Shown here: in pieces, positions 52,631 to 60,763 of the stretch
Position numbering within the stretch: position 1 is the first letter of the stretch
Layout: each line of letters opens with the position of its first letter
Assembly (NCBI RefSeq): GCF_009765705.1
Contig: NZ_LMUX01000007.1
Coordinates: 96,716-160,715, forward strand
Length of the DNA stretch: 64,000 nt
Source of the DNA: Burkholderia sp. L27(2015)
Lineage (GTDB): Bacteria; Pseudomonadota; Gammaproteobacteria; Burkholderiales; Burkholderiaceae
Direction of reading: 5' to 3'
Made by a program: the position numbers and the translations under genes
Notes under the pieces: generated by a model
The model's input: only the letters and a program-made list of their open reading frames with translations
Told to the model about the DNA's origin: nothing
The model's database searches: none

Positions 52631-54555
52631 CGTCCCCCCCGTGAGAAGTAGTCGTGGTCATGGCTCGGACGACTCCACGCCGTCACGGGCGAGACTTGGA
52701 ACACCGCATCGACACCAGCCTCGCCAGGCGTTCCCATTGCACGCAAGGTCCCGTTTTCTTCGCCGGCCAGCATGGTCGCCCAGGCGGCGACGATCCTGGC
52801 CCACACATTGTTGTACCGGTTCGCCCACAGTTCGCGGCGCCAGTCGATGACCGGATCGCCCCGTCGCACCGGCCCGGGTTGGGGCTCGGATGTGTCATCG
52901 TCCGCGCCCGGCTCGGCTTTGTCGGGCCATGGCACGTCTACGTGGGTCGTCGGCTCAAAAGCGCACCACCAGCGGTCCGCCGCCCGCTCGAGCCGGAGCT
53001 GAACGCCTTCATTGAACAGAAAGCCTTGCTTCGGCACCGTCCCGAACAAGGCGGCTGAATATGCCTGCTTGAGCTTCAGCAGTCGCGCGTTGCGCCGCTC
53101 GGAAGCCTCCCTGCTTTCCTTGGGCGATCCTTGTGCGGCAAGCACGTAGTGACCTGCACGCCGCATACGCGCGAAAAGCGGCTGATTCCGGCAAACGGCG
53201 CGGGTCAACGCGTCGTACAGCAGGCCCAGCGCCCAACTGTCGCGCTCCGGGTGAAGCTCCACGGTGCCGGCCAACTGACCGCCCACCGGCTCGAACGCAC
53301 GCAAGAGTCCCTCGTCCGGACCAAATGCTGCGATCTCACGTCCGTTGCTGGCCGCGACCGCCCACACCTCGGCCTCCTTGAGGAGCTCTCGAACGCGCGC
53401 GGTGGTGACGGGCGTGTTGATGGCGATGCGTCGAGCCACTTTGGGCATCGACAGCACCGGGATCGCCGAGCATTGCAAGACGGGAAACGGTCGGCTTTCC
53501 CGTGTCGGAAGCGGTACGCTGCGCAGCACCTCGGCGGGACGCGATTGAAGCACGTGGTCCAGCAGCGGTTTCGGGAGGTCAATGCCGTCGGCAATGTCGG
53601 CGGCCAACTCGTCGAACGTTTGCGATTCGACGATTGTGACGCTGATCCCAGCCGCGCTCGCTGCTTCCAAGAACGCGGTCACCGCCGGAAGAACCGACCG
53701 CGCCGAACGCGCAACCCAGTAGATTCCGCTCGGGAACGCGTTGGGCTGCGACAGCGCTTCGGTCAACGCCTCCATGACCGAAGCGTCGCGCCCGCTGTAC
53801 CCCACGACGACCAAGCCGAAGCGACCGCATGCGCCGGTCAGGACCGATCGTATCTGCGTATCCTGGGATTGCAGCTCTTCGTTGGTGTTTTTCAAGTGAA
53901 GGGACTGGAAATCGCCGTGGACCTTCGCCAAAAGAGGCCAGCTCGACTCCCGCAGGCAGCGCTCCGCCCGCTCTGCGTTGTCGAGCGCGGCGACAGTGAG
54001 GTACGCACGCTCGCTCGCGGACATCAACTGGTCGGTCACCGTCGCCCCCGTTTCGACAAGCGGATCGAAGTTGGTCGTGAACACGCAGGGCACGCGTCTG
54101 GTGGTAATGAGCGACGCAAGCACGCGATGCGCAAAGGACGGCGTGCCCTTCTTGATCGCGTCCTCGATGTAGTTGCGCCGTGCCTCGGGCGTCGGGTAGA
54201 CCGCTTCGAACGCGGCTGCGTATTCGGTCGGATCGTTGGGCGGTGGCAGCACCGAGCGCGTGCTCAGGAAGATGTCGATCCGCGCGATCCACAGCGGGTC
54301 GTTCGCATCGACCTCCCGCAACTTCATCCCCGACAACTGACAAAACAGCCGTTTTTTGAAGTCGGTGATCATCGCGTACCCGGTGGGTATCCCGGCAGAC
54401 GCTGAAGCGCCTGCGCCAAGGAGCCAGGCAAGCTGGTTCGGTCGCTGGCAGTACGCGGTGGCGAACTGCGGCCCTGAAAGTGTCTGAATCGTCAAACCGC
54501 CCCCGTTGCTCTTCTTGTTATGTACGCCTTCGCGGTGACCGTGCGTCGGCATCAT
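52627..54555 (-). CDS. SIR2-APAZ protein (NADase effector of short Argonaute system)
   Basis: 642-aa protein with an N-terminal SIR2 domain: GAGASASAGIPTG at 47-59, TNFD at 161-164 and the catalytic His213 in KVHGDF. The APAZ region follows from about 370 to 600 and binds the pAgo. In characterised SPARSA systems (including Caballeronia and Paraburkholderia members) guide-directed target binding triggers NAD(P) depletion and cell death. The start at 54555 (two ATGs in a row) has a weak ribosome-binding site; a start near residue 21 is possible. It is the first gene of the operon SIR2-APAZ, pAgo, HEPN. All key SIR2 residues are present, so it should be active. Confidence 0.93.
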   Translation of the reverse strand: MMPTHGHREGVHNKKSNGGGLTIQTLSGPQFATAYCQRPNQLAWLLGAGASASAGIPTGYAMITDFKKRLFCQLSGMKLREVDANDPLWIARIDIFLSTRSVLPPPNDPTEYAAAFEAVYPTPEARRNYIEDAIKKGTPSFAHRVLASLITTRRVPCVFTTNFDPLVETGATVTDQLMSASERAYLTVAALDNAERAERCLRESSWPLLAKVHGDFQSLHLKNTNEELQSQDTQIRSVLTGACGRFGLVVVGYSGRDASVMEALTEALSQPNAFPSGIYWVARSARSVLPAVTAFLEAASAAGISVTIVESQTFDELAADIADGIDLPKPLLDHVLQSRPAEVLRSVPLPTRESRPFPVLQCSAIPVLSMPKVARRIAINTPVTTARVRELLKEAEVWAVAASNGREIAAFGPDEGLLRAFEPVGGQLAGTVELHPERDSWALGLLYDALTRAVCRNQPLFARMRRAGHYVLAAQGSPKESREASERRNARLLKLKQAYSAALFGTVPKQGFLFNEGVQLRLERAADRWWCAFEPTTHVDVPWPDKAEPGADDDTSEPQPGPVRRGDPVIDWRRELWANRYNNVWARIVAAWATMLAGEENGTLRAMGTPGEAGVDAVFQVSPVTAWSRPSHDHDYFSRGGR

Positions 54556-54834
54556 AGTGACCGGGGCAGGCTGTGGCCCGTGTCATGTCCCTCGGACGCT
54601 TGGTGATCGCGAACGATTGTAACGAAAAGCGCGGATCTTGCAACAGCACGTGTGTCGCTTCGCCATAAAGCAAGCGGAGATAGCCGAGTCTTACACGCGC
54701 CGACGCAACGCGGTTCGTCAATCCGATTGATAAAAATCTCAGCTCTATATCACCGTATAGAGACTAGCGGAATGCTAGCGCTCAATCGACCGAAGTGATC
54801 AATTGCCCCCTCCGTGCACCCCCTGGAACCTACC

Positions 54835-54975
54835 GTGATACCAACCAACTCCCCTCTCGAGTACCTAGCCGCATTCGCCATCGTCTTTGTCATCGCCGTT
54901 ATTTTTACCGTTGGCGTCAGTAAACGTATCGATAACCTAAAAGGAAAGGCTGGGCACTTGGCCCCGTCGCATTGA
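54835..54975 (+). CDS. Small single-span membrane protein
   Basis: 46-aa reading frame from GTG 54835: a short polar start, one hydrophobic segment (LAAFAIVFVIAVIFTVGV) and a basic tail (SKRIDNLKGKAGH). It ends 2 bp before the next gene, which suggests translational coupling. GTG has only a weak AGG-like stretch upstream. Small single-span proteins of this sort are common in integrative elements; function unknown. Confidence 0.45.
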   Translation: MIPTNSPLEYLAAFAIVFVIAVIFTVGVSKRIDNLKGKAGHLAPSH

Positions 54976-54977
54976 CT

Positions 54978-55355
54978 ATGGATATACCCTTTCCTCAATC
55001 ATGGCCGCCAACGCATCACCCCGTGTCGATCCAATGCCCCAAATGCCAATCCGAGCAAATCGACACGCGAAACCATGCACGTAAAATCGGCGGCACCATC
55101 GGTACTGCCGTTGGTATTACAAGCGGTGTCGCAATGATCGTGTCTGGCGCCGAAGTGGGCGCGGCGGTCGGTTTAATTGCCGGCCCCTTCGGATTGGTTT
55201 GCGGTAGCGTCGCTGGCGCTATTGTCGGCGCCTTTGCCAGTGGCGTCGTAGGCTGCGTCGCCGGCTCCTCTCTTGGCGAAGTGGTCGATGATAACGTTCT
55301 CGACAACTACCGCTGCCTCGCCTGTCATCACACCTTCGGCAAACCAAAGCGCTGA
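54978..55355 (+). CDS. Glycine-zipper protein with split zinc ribbon
   Basis: 125-aa protein. One CPKC pair at the N terminus (IQCPKCQS) and a second CLAC pair near the C terminus (YRCLACHHTFG) form a zinc ribbon split by a long Gly/Ala-rich membrane segment with glycine-zipper spacing (residues 35-100, for example GAAVGLIAGPFGLVCGSVAG). ATG 54978 is preferred over TTG 54972. Similar proteins are encoded in integrative conjugative elements of proteobacteria; role unknown. The following terminator separates it from the DUF932 gene. Confidence 0.8.
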   Translation: MDIPFPQSWPPTHHPVSIQCPKCQSEQIDTRNHARKIGGTIGTAVGITSGVAMIVSGAEVGAAVGLIAGPFGLVCGSVAGAIVGAFASGVVGCVAGSSLGEVVDDNVLDNYRCLACHHTFGKPKR

Positions 55356-55444
55356 TTACAACTGAGCCGCCGCACTGCTTCGTTTGATCGTAGTTCCCCG
55401 TTCCGCCTCACCTCTCACCTCATTCCACTTATCGCGCGTCCCCT

Positions 55445-55465
55445 GCCCGGCTTCGGCCGGGCTTT
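55445..55465 (+). terminator. Intrinsic terminator-like hairpin with UUCG loop
   Basis: A 7-bp stem (GCCCGGC/GCCGGGC) with a TTCG tetraloop is followed by TTTA. It sits 90 bp after the zinc-ribbon gene and 30 bp before the DUF932 start, so it either ends the upstream unit or acts as a leader attenuator of the next gene. Confidence 0.7.
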
Positions 55466-55494
55466 ATGCGCTCGCCCTTTTACAGGAGTTCACG

Positions 55495-56460
55495 ATGCAT
55501 CTCGTCCAAACCATGGCCTACGTTGACGAAACACCCTGGCACGGCCTGGGCAACCACCTTGCCCCCCATCAACCGCTGGAAGTCTGGGCCGAACAAGCCG
55601 GCATGAATTGGAAGATCGAGGAATCCGAAGTCCGCTTTGTTGCGGGCGCCACGGGTTTGGGTTCCATCCACGCCTTCCCCGAACAGATGGTGCTGTATCG
55701 CTCGGACACGAAGGCTCCCCTGTCGGTCGTATCCAGCCGCTATCAGGTCGTTCAGCCCGCCGAGATTCTGGAGTTTTATCGGGATTTGACGGAAGTCGGC
55801 GGTTTCGAATTGGAGACGGCCGGGGTATTGAAGGACGGCAAGAAGCTCTGGGCGCTTGCCCGTACCGGTCAAAGCGTGTCTCTGAAGGGGCGCGACAAGG
55901 TGAACGGCTATCTGCTTTTGGCAACGGCGTGCGATGGCACGCTCGCCACCACAGCCCAATTCACCTCGGTACGTGTCGTGTGCAACAACACCCTGGCGAT
56001 TGCACTGGGCGACAGTACCGGCGCCGTCAAGGTGCCGCACCGCAGTCAGTTCAATGCACAAGCCGTCAAACGCCAACTGGGCATCGCCATCTCCTCCTGG
56101 GACGGATTTATGGTCCGCATGAAAGCACTGTCGGAACGCAAGGTCAGTGCAGAAGCTAGCGAAGCGTACTTCCGGCGTGTACTGACCTATCAGGCGAACC
56201 ATACGACAGATGGGTCGATTGCCACTGCCAACGACAGTGCCATCCGGGCCGTGCAGGCGTTGTTTGCTGGTCGCGGCAAGGGAGCAACACTAGCGTCAGC
56301 TTCGGGTACCGCCTGGGGGCTGTTGAACAGCGTCACCGAGTTCGTCGATCACCAGCGCCGCGCCCGCAGCGATGACCACCGGCGCGATGCCGCGTGGTTT
56401 GGAGCTGGCGCCACGCTCAAGCAAAAGGCATGGGACGAAGCAATCAAGCTCATCGCATGA
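55495..56460 (+). CDS. DUF932 domain protein (phage/plasmid-like protein family)
   Basis: 321-aa protein of the DUF932 / phage-plasmid-like family (LGAT-type), found in plasmids, ICEs and phages, function unknown. The N-terminal ETPWHGLGNHL, the YQVVQPAEILEFYRDL segment and CNNTLAIALG are characteristic. ATG 55495 follows CAGGAGTTCACG; the 37-codon upstream extension crosses the terminator and is rejected. It begins a set of mobile-element genes. Confidence 0.9.
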   Translation: MHLVQTMAYVDETPWHGLGNHLAPHQPLEVWAEQAGMNWKIEESEVRFVAGATGLGSIHAFPEQMVLYRSDTKAPLSVVSSRYQVVQPAEILEFYRDLTEVGGFELETAGVLKDGKKLWALARTGQSVSLKGRDKVNGYLLLATACDGTLATTAQFTSVRVVCNNTLAIALGDSTGAVKVPHRSQFNAQAVKRQLGIAISSWDGFMVRMKALSERKVSAEASEAYFRRVLTYQANHTTDGSIATANDSAIRAVQALFAGRGKGATLASASGTAWGLLNSVTEFVDHQRRARSDDHRRDAAWFGAGATLKQKAWDEAIKLIA

Positions 56461-56490
56461 TCTTCCCCTTCCTGTTGTTACGGCATAAAT

Positions 56491-56524
56491 GCCCGGTCGG
56501 GGTTTTCCCCGCCGGGCGTTTTTA
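56491..56524 (+). terminator. Intrinsic terminator between DUF932 and YqaJ genes
   Basis: A long hairpin (GCCCGG plus CGGGG pairing with CCCCG plus CCGGGC, TTTT loop, one bulged T) is followed by GTTTTTA. It lies 30 bp after the DUF932 stop and directly before the ribosome-binding site of the nuclease gene, so readthrough or a local promoter is needed for the latter. Confidence 0.85.
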
Positions 56525-56539
56525 TATCTGGAGGTTTGC

Positions 56540-57535
56540 ATGTCTCTATCCGAAACGGCTGGACGTGGCAGGAACCGTCCGGCATTGCGTCTCGTGGAAA
56601 CGAAGGATCTTCCACGCGAGGAATGGCTGGCGGTCAGAAAGAATGGGATTGGTGGCTCGGATGCGGCCGCGGCCGTGGGCCTAAGTCCGTACATGAGTCC
56701 GCTGGAACTGTGGTTGATCAAGACCGGACGCGATACGCATCTACCACGCCCCGATCCTGACGATACAACTGAGCCCATTTACTGGGGCACGCTGCTGGAG
56801 CCGATTGTCGCTGCCGCGTACACCAAGCAGACCGGCAACCGGGTACGGCGAATCAATGCGGTCCTGCAGCACCCCACGGTGTCGTTCATGCTCGCCAATC
56901 TGGATCGGGAAATCGTCGGGGTTCCCGACGTCCAGATCCTTGAATGTAAAACGGCTGGCGAGTTTGGCGCGCGGCTCTGGCGCGACGGTGTGCCGGAATA
57001 CGTGCAGTTACAGGTTCAGCACCAGCTCGCCGTCACCGGCAAGCGCGCCGCCGATGTCGCGGTGCTGCTGTGCGGTCAGCAACTGGGCGTGCATCGCATC
57101 GAGCGCGACGACGAACTGATCGCTCGGCTGATCCCACTCGAAGCGCAGTTCTGGCAGTACGTGACGAGTGATACGCCACCGCCTTCGGACGGTTCCGAGT
57201 CGGCCGATCGCGCCTTGCGCTGCCTATACCCGGGTAACACCAGCACGGTGGACTTCTCGGATGACCGGCGGCTGTCAGCGACCTTTGCCGACCTGGTCGC
57301 TGTGCGGGCTGCGATCGACACGCGTGTGCAACAGGAAGCGGCGCTCAAGCAAACCCTTCAGCAGGCGATGGGCGACGCGTCCCGTGCGGTGTTCGAGACG
57401 GGCGAAATCTCGTTCAAACGCAGCAAGGACTCGGACGGCATCGATCTGAAACGCCTACTCGCCGATCACCCTGAACTTGAGCAGCAGTACGCCATCACCA
57501 AACCCGGCTCGCGCCGGTTCCTTGTTTCTACCTGA
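56540..57535 (+). CDS. YqaJ-family viral recombinase (lambda Exo-like nuclease)
   Basis: 331-aa exonuclease of the YqaJ / lambda-exonuclease family. Motifs include the N-terminal WLAVRKNGIGGSDAAAAVG, the acidic DREIVGVPDVQILECKTAG (Asp and Glu-x-Lys of the PD-(D/E)xK site) and YVQLQVQHQLAVTG. Such enzymes resect DNA ends and work with single-strand annealing proteins; no annealing protein gene is recognised next to it. ATG 56540 follows GGAGG. C-terminal 100 residues are helical. Confidence 0.92.
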   Translation: MSLSETAGRGRNRPALRLVETKDLPREEWLAVRKNGIGGSDAAAAVGLSPYMSPLELWLIKTGRDTHLPRPDPDDTTEPIYWGTLLEPIVAAAYTKQTGNRVRRINAVLQHPTVSFMLANLDREIVGVPDVQILECKTAGEFGARLWRDGVPEYVQLQVQHQLAVTGKRAADVAVLLCGQQLGVHRIERDDELIARLIPLEAQFWQYVTSDTPPPSDGSESADRALRCLYPGNTSTVDFSDDRRLSATFADLVAVRAAIDTRVQQEAALKQTLQQAMGDASRAVFETGEISFKRSKDSDGIDLKRLLADHPELEQQYAITKPGSRRFLVST

Positions 57536-57569
57536 TTTCCCTATTCACCTTACGTATAACGGAGAACCT

Positions 57570-58481
57570 ATGCTCAAGGGTTTAGCTATTACGCCGCCCG
57601 TCATCGGGCGAATTTCGATTGGTCGTATTGTCGAGAAAAACGGCAAGCGGTTGCCAGAGAAGGATGATCAATTCACGCTCACGACGCAGGTACAGGGGCG
57701 TGACGGGTGGATGCTGCACCCTCTGAACGAAGCGCTGCGCAAGGCCACTACGGGCAAACTCAGGTCGATTCCCATTCGGTTTCTCTTCAATGATCCGGAT
57801 CTCAACCTGCGCGCTGAGTACTCACTGTTCGACCGAGAGACTGGACGGCCGGTGTGTGTCGGCAACGGTGAAACCTGCAAACGGGTGGGCAATGAAGGCG
57901 TCGAGTCGCTGCCGTGCCCATCGCCCGATGGCTGCGCATTCGGCCAAGCGGGTCACTGCAAGCCCTACGGCCGGCTGAACGTGGCAATCGGGGAAGAAGA
58001 TGAACTCGGTTCGTTCATTTTCCGCACGACCTCATACAACTCGATCCGAACCCTCTCGGCCCGGCTGCATTATTTCAACGCCGTATCGGGCGGACTGCTC
58101 GCCTGTCTGCCACTGGAACTGAAGCTGCGCGGCAAGTCGACCACACAGAGCTTTCGCTCGGCGATCTATTACGTCGATCTCGGAGTACGAGCTGGCAGTT
58201 CGCTTGAAGAGGCCATTGGTCAAGCGCGTGAGCTGGACGCGCGCCGTCGCGCGGCAGGATTCGACCAAGCGGCGCTCGATATAGCGGCCCGGACGGGATT
58301 CGCCAACGGCGCGTTCGAGGATAGTGTCGAAGAAGGTGCAGCCGTCGCCGAAGAATTCTATCCGGAGGACGGGGGGCGCGGTACGACAGGCAGCGACACG
58401 GCCCCAACCGTGGCCACCAAGCCCACCCTCACAGACAAACTGGAGCGCAAAGCGGCAGGTCTGCGGATGGCAACGGCATGA
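57570..58481 (+). CDS. Cys-cluster protein (recombination directionality factor / hydrolase or metal-binding type)
   Basis: 303-aa protein common in ICEs beside DUF932 and YqaJ genes, variously called hydrolase or metal-binding protein and related to phage Gp3-like directionality factors. A Cys/His cluster (Cys in VCVGNGETC, SLPCPSPDGCAFG and GHCKPYG, residues about 90-135) suggests metal binding. The C-terminal 80 residues are low-complexity and acidic. ATG 57570 follows GGAGAACCT. It overlaps the next gene by 4 bp. Confidence 0.75.
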   Translation: MLKGLAITPPVIGRISIGRIVEKNGKRLPEKDDQFTLTTQVQGRDGWMLHPLNEALRKATTGKLRSIPIRFLFNDPDLNLRAEYSLFDRETGRPVCVGNGETCKRVGNEGVESLPCPSPDGCAFGQAGHCKPYGRLNVAIGEEDELGSFIFRTTSYNSIRTLSARLHYFNAVSGGLLACLPLELKLRGKSTTQSFRSAIYYVDLGVRAGSSLEEAIGQARELDARRRAAGFDQAALDIAARTGFANGAFEDSVEEGAAVAEEFYPEDGGRGTTGSDTAPTVATKPTLTDKLERKAAGLRMATA

Positions 58482-59488
58482 TCCCATCGACGCGACGTCA
58501 TCGTGTGCACCGTGGTTGGGCACTGGGCCTCGCGGTCGCGGCAACCAGTACGGCCTTGTCCATGTCGGTGCTGGCCGGGTGGCAGCGTGGCGGGTGGGTG
58601 GCGGAGCGGGTCGTTTGGGTCGCAATCGGCGTCGTACTGGTCACCAGTGCGCATTTAATACCGACGCTGAGCCGATCGGCCTCTCTGTCAGTGCGATGCG
58701 TGGCAGGCACGTTGTGGGCGGCATGTCTGATTGCGGCGTGCTACGGTCATGCGACCTTCTTCCTGCGGTCGCAGCGGCATGCGGGAGAGAGGCGAGCCGA
58801 AGCTGTGACGCTCCCCGTCACCCAGGCGGTCTCGTCACCGGGGCGCAGTCTGACGGTGATCGCAGCGGAGCGAGCCCACGTTGTCACAGCTCTTGCGGTT
58901 GCCAATGCGCGCCGGTGCCAAACCGACTGTATTGCATTGCATCTGACTCGGGTTCGGTTGAGTGCTCAGTTGGATGCGCTCACGGCGGAGGCCGGCGAGG
59001 TCACGCGTCAGGAGGCAGATGCGGATCGGCGGTCAGCCCAGATGGATCAGGCTTTGTCGAGCCGTGAGGCGTTACGTGACGATCCAGTCACCGCACGACT
59101 TGCTGCGTTACTAGGCGTAACGGCTCCGCGAGTGGATCTGCTGTCTGGGTTGCTCTTTGCGGGCGTGCTCGAAGGCGTCGCGTGCCTGTTCTGGTTCGTG
59201 GCGTTTCAGGAGCGTGACGCGTCAGTCGTCGAGGCCGTCACGCTGTCGACACCTGAGTCGGCCACATCGGGTAACGATGGCGTCATGGCGAACCCGACGT
59301 CCAGTCAGCCAGTCACTCGGCATGATCGGCAGCACGATGCACAACGCGAGATAACACGACTCGCTCAAGACATTGCCGCCGGCCAGGTGCGCGCCACCGT
59401 CGCCGATATCCGGCGCCACCTCCACTGCTCACAAGCTCGCGCCGCCACTTTACGTCGGCAACTCGGCGAACTGTCCACCTCTCCGTAA
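58478..59488 (+). CDS. Hypothetical membrane protein of mobile element
   Basis: 336-aa protein with probable transmembrane segments at residues 12-34, 44-62, 73-92 and 222-245, a coiled-coil-like Ala/Glu-rich middle (150-205) and a C-terminal soluble tail ending in a possible HTH-like helix pair (VADIRRHLHCSQARAATLRR). Its ATG overlaps the previous stop by 4 bp, so it is translated with the Cys-cluster protein. No family recognised; a similar topology occurs in element-encoded hypothetical proteins. Confidence 0.75.
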   Translation: MIPSTRRHRVHRGWALGLAVAATSTALSMSVLAGWQRGGWVAERVVWVAIGVVLVTSAHLIPTLSRSASLSVRCVAGTLWAACLIAACYGHATFFLRSQRHAGERRAEAVTLPVTQAVSSPGRSLTVIAAERAHVVTALAVANARRCQTDCIALHLTRVRLSAQLDALTAEAGEVTRQEADADRRSAQMDQALSSREALRDDPVTARLAALLGVTAPRVDLLSGLLFAGVLEGVACLFWFVAFQERDASVVEAVTLSTPESATSGNDGVMANPTSSQPVTRHDRQHDAQREITRLAQDIAAGQVRATVADIRRHLHCSQARAATLRRQLGELSTSP

Positions 59489-59746
59489 CTGGGCTTCTGC
59501 CCGAATTCCGTTGTTCAAATCCCCGCATCCGATGCTCTTCGGAGGCAAATACACGCTGTTCTATTGGAGGAAACGATACCAATCCATCGCACACGAATAA
59601 CGCTGGACCACCCTTCTCGCCTGGGCGAATAACGACCTCAGGCTCCGTTTGGACGAGTTTGCTCCCTCGCATCGACCCGTTCACTCCACGCTGTATATCG
59701 CTCTATCGCGCTTAATCAGCCCAAATAAACCTTAAAAGGAAAAAGC

Positions 59747-60334
59747 ATGAAAAATAGATTCCCTACGCGCCTCGGCAAAATCGCGCTGTGTTTTTCCATG
59801 GCTGCCGCGCTCGCCGCCTGCGGCCACAGTGCCCCTTCGGAAAGCGATGCGAAAGCTGCCATCCAAGCACGACTCGGCGACTGCGATTACTTCAAGGTCA
59901 CCGATTTCGCAAAGGTGAATGGTCGGCAACTCGACGATACTGATTATCGCGTCGACGTGAAGTACACGATCACCATGTCGCCTATGTCTGCCACCAAGAA
60001 GCAAGTTGAAGCTTGGAAAGCCGACGACGCGAAGTATCAGGATATCGAAACGCAGCTCAAAGCAGTCCAGCAGACTGCAGGGACTTTCTCCGAACAAGCG
60101 AAAGCGCTGTCTGGCGATGCGTACACAGCTCAGCAGCAGGCGCTTCGTGAATCCAACCCATATAACCTTTTGCAGAATGTTGTAAGCGAATGCCCAAGGG
60201 TCCAGCGGAGCGTCACTAACCAGTTCTTTGGTGTCCACACTAAAATGACGGCTTATTCGGACGACATCAGTTACACATTCACGGAAGAGCTATGGATGGT
60301 GAAAACTGACAACGGCTGGCAGGAAGCGCGATAG
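59747..60334 (+). CDS. Predicted lipoprotein
   Basis: 195-aa protein with a type II signal peptide (Arg/Lys start, hydrophobic core, lipobox LAACG with Cys near residue 25), so it should be anchored in a membrane, facing the periplasm. The mature part begins with a small alpha/beta segment (AAIQARLGDCDYFKVTDF) and ends with a beta-strand region. ATG 59747 follows AAAAGGAAAAAGC. It stands alone, followed by a strong hairpin. It may be cargo of the element; function unknown. Confidence 0.8.
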   Translation: MKNRFPTRLGKIALCFSMAAALAACGHSAPSESDAKAAIQARLGDCDYFKVTDFAKVNGRQLDDTDYRVDVKYTITMSPMSATKKQVEAWKADDAKYQDIETQLKAVQQTAGTFSEQAKALSGDAYTAQQQALRESNPYNLLQNVVSECPRVQRSVTNQFFGVHTKMTAYSDDISYTFTEELWMVKTDNGWQEAR

Positions 60335-60347
60335 CCGGACTCGCGAT

Positions 60348-60386
60348 ACCGAACCGTGACTGCTAGCAAGCGAGTCACGGTTCGGT
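60348..60386. terminator. Long perfect hairpin after the lipoprotein gene
   Basis: ACCGAACCGTGACT at 60348-60361 pairs perfectly with AGTCACGGTTCGGT at 60373-60386 over an 11-nt loop, starting 13 bp after the lipoprotein stop. There is no T-run, so it is either a transcript-stabilising or Rho-assisted terminator, or a palindromic repeat. Confidence 0.65.
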
Positions 60387-60763
60387 TCAGCGAAATCGTC
60401 TGAGTCCCGTGAAAGTTCACGGACTCTTATTTTTTTTCCTGATTCTGATCGTTTTGAGCAGAGGCACATCGGGACGTATCGTCCCGCGTGGGGCAGCAAG
60501 CGGCCAACATGAGACGGTCGCCGCAAGGGCTCTCTCGCCATTCGAATGTCGTTGCCGCCGCCGAAAACGGCCGTCCAGATGATCCATTAAGTTTCGCGCG
60601 CAACTGCCGTTGGGGAAACAGGTCACATACGGAATATATGTGCATGGCTTTGCTCGCTACGCCATAATCAACTGCCGAGCCTAGCTATGGCCAGCGAAGA
60701 GCCGGACACCTTCACCGGCCTGGCAGCGGCATCCGATTGAAGGTTAGCGCATGAAGGGTGCTG
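60387..60763. other. Intergenic, no gene seen
   Basis: About 375 bp between the lipoprotein hairpin and the 691-aa gene. Minus-strand frames here are short and lack ribosome-binding sites. The right end should hold the promoter of the next gene. Confidence 0.5.

Noticed and set aside
53131..54405. 424-aa open frame antisense to SIR2-APAZ
   Set aside because: Arg-rich low-quality sequence opposite conserved SIR2 motifs; no ribosome-binding site.
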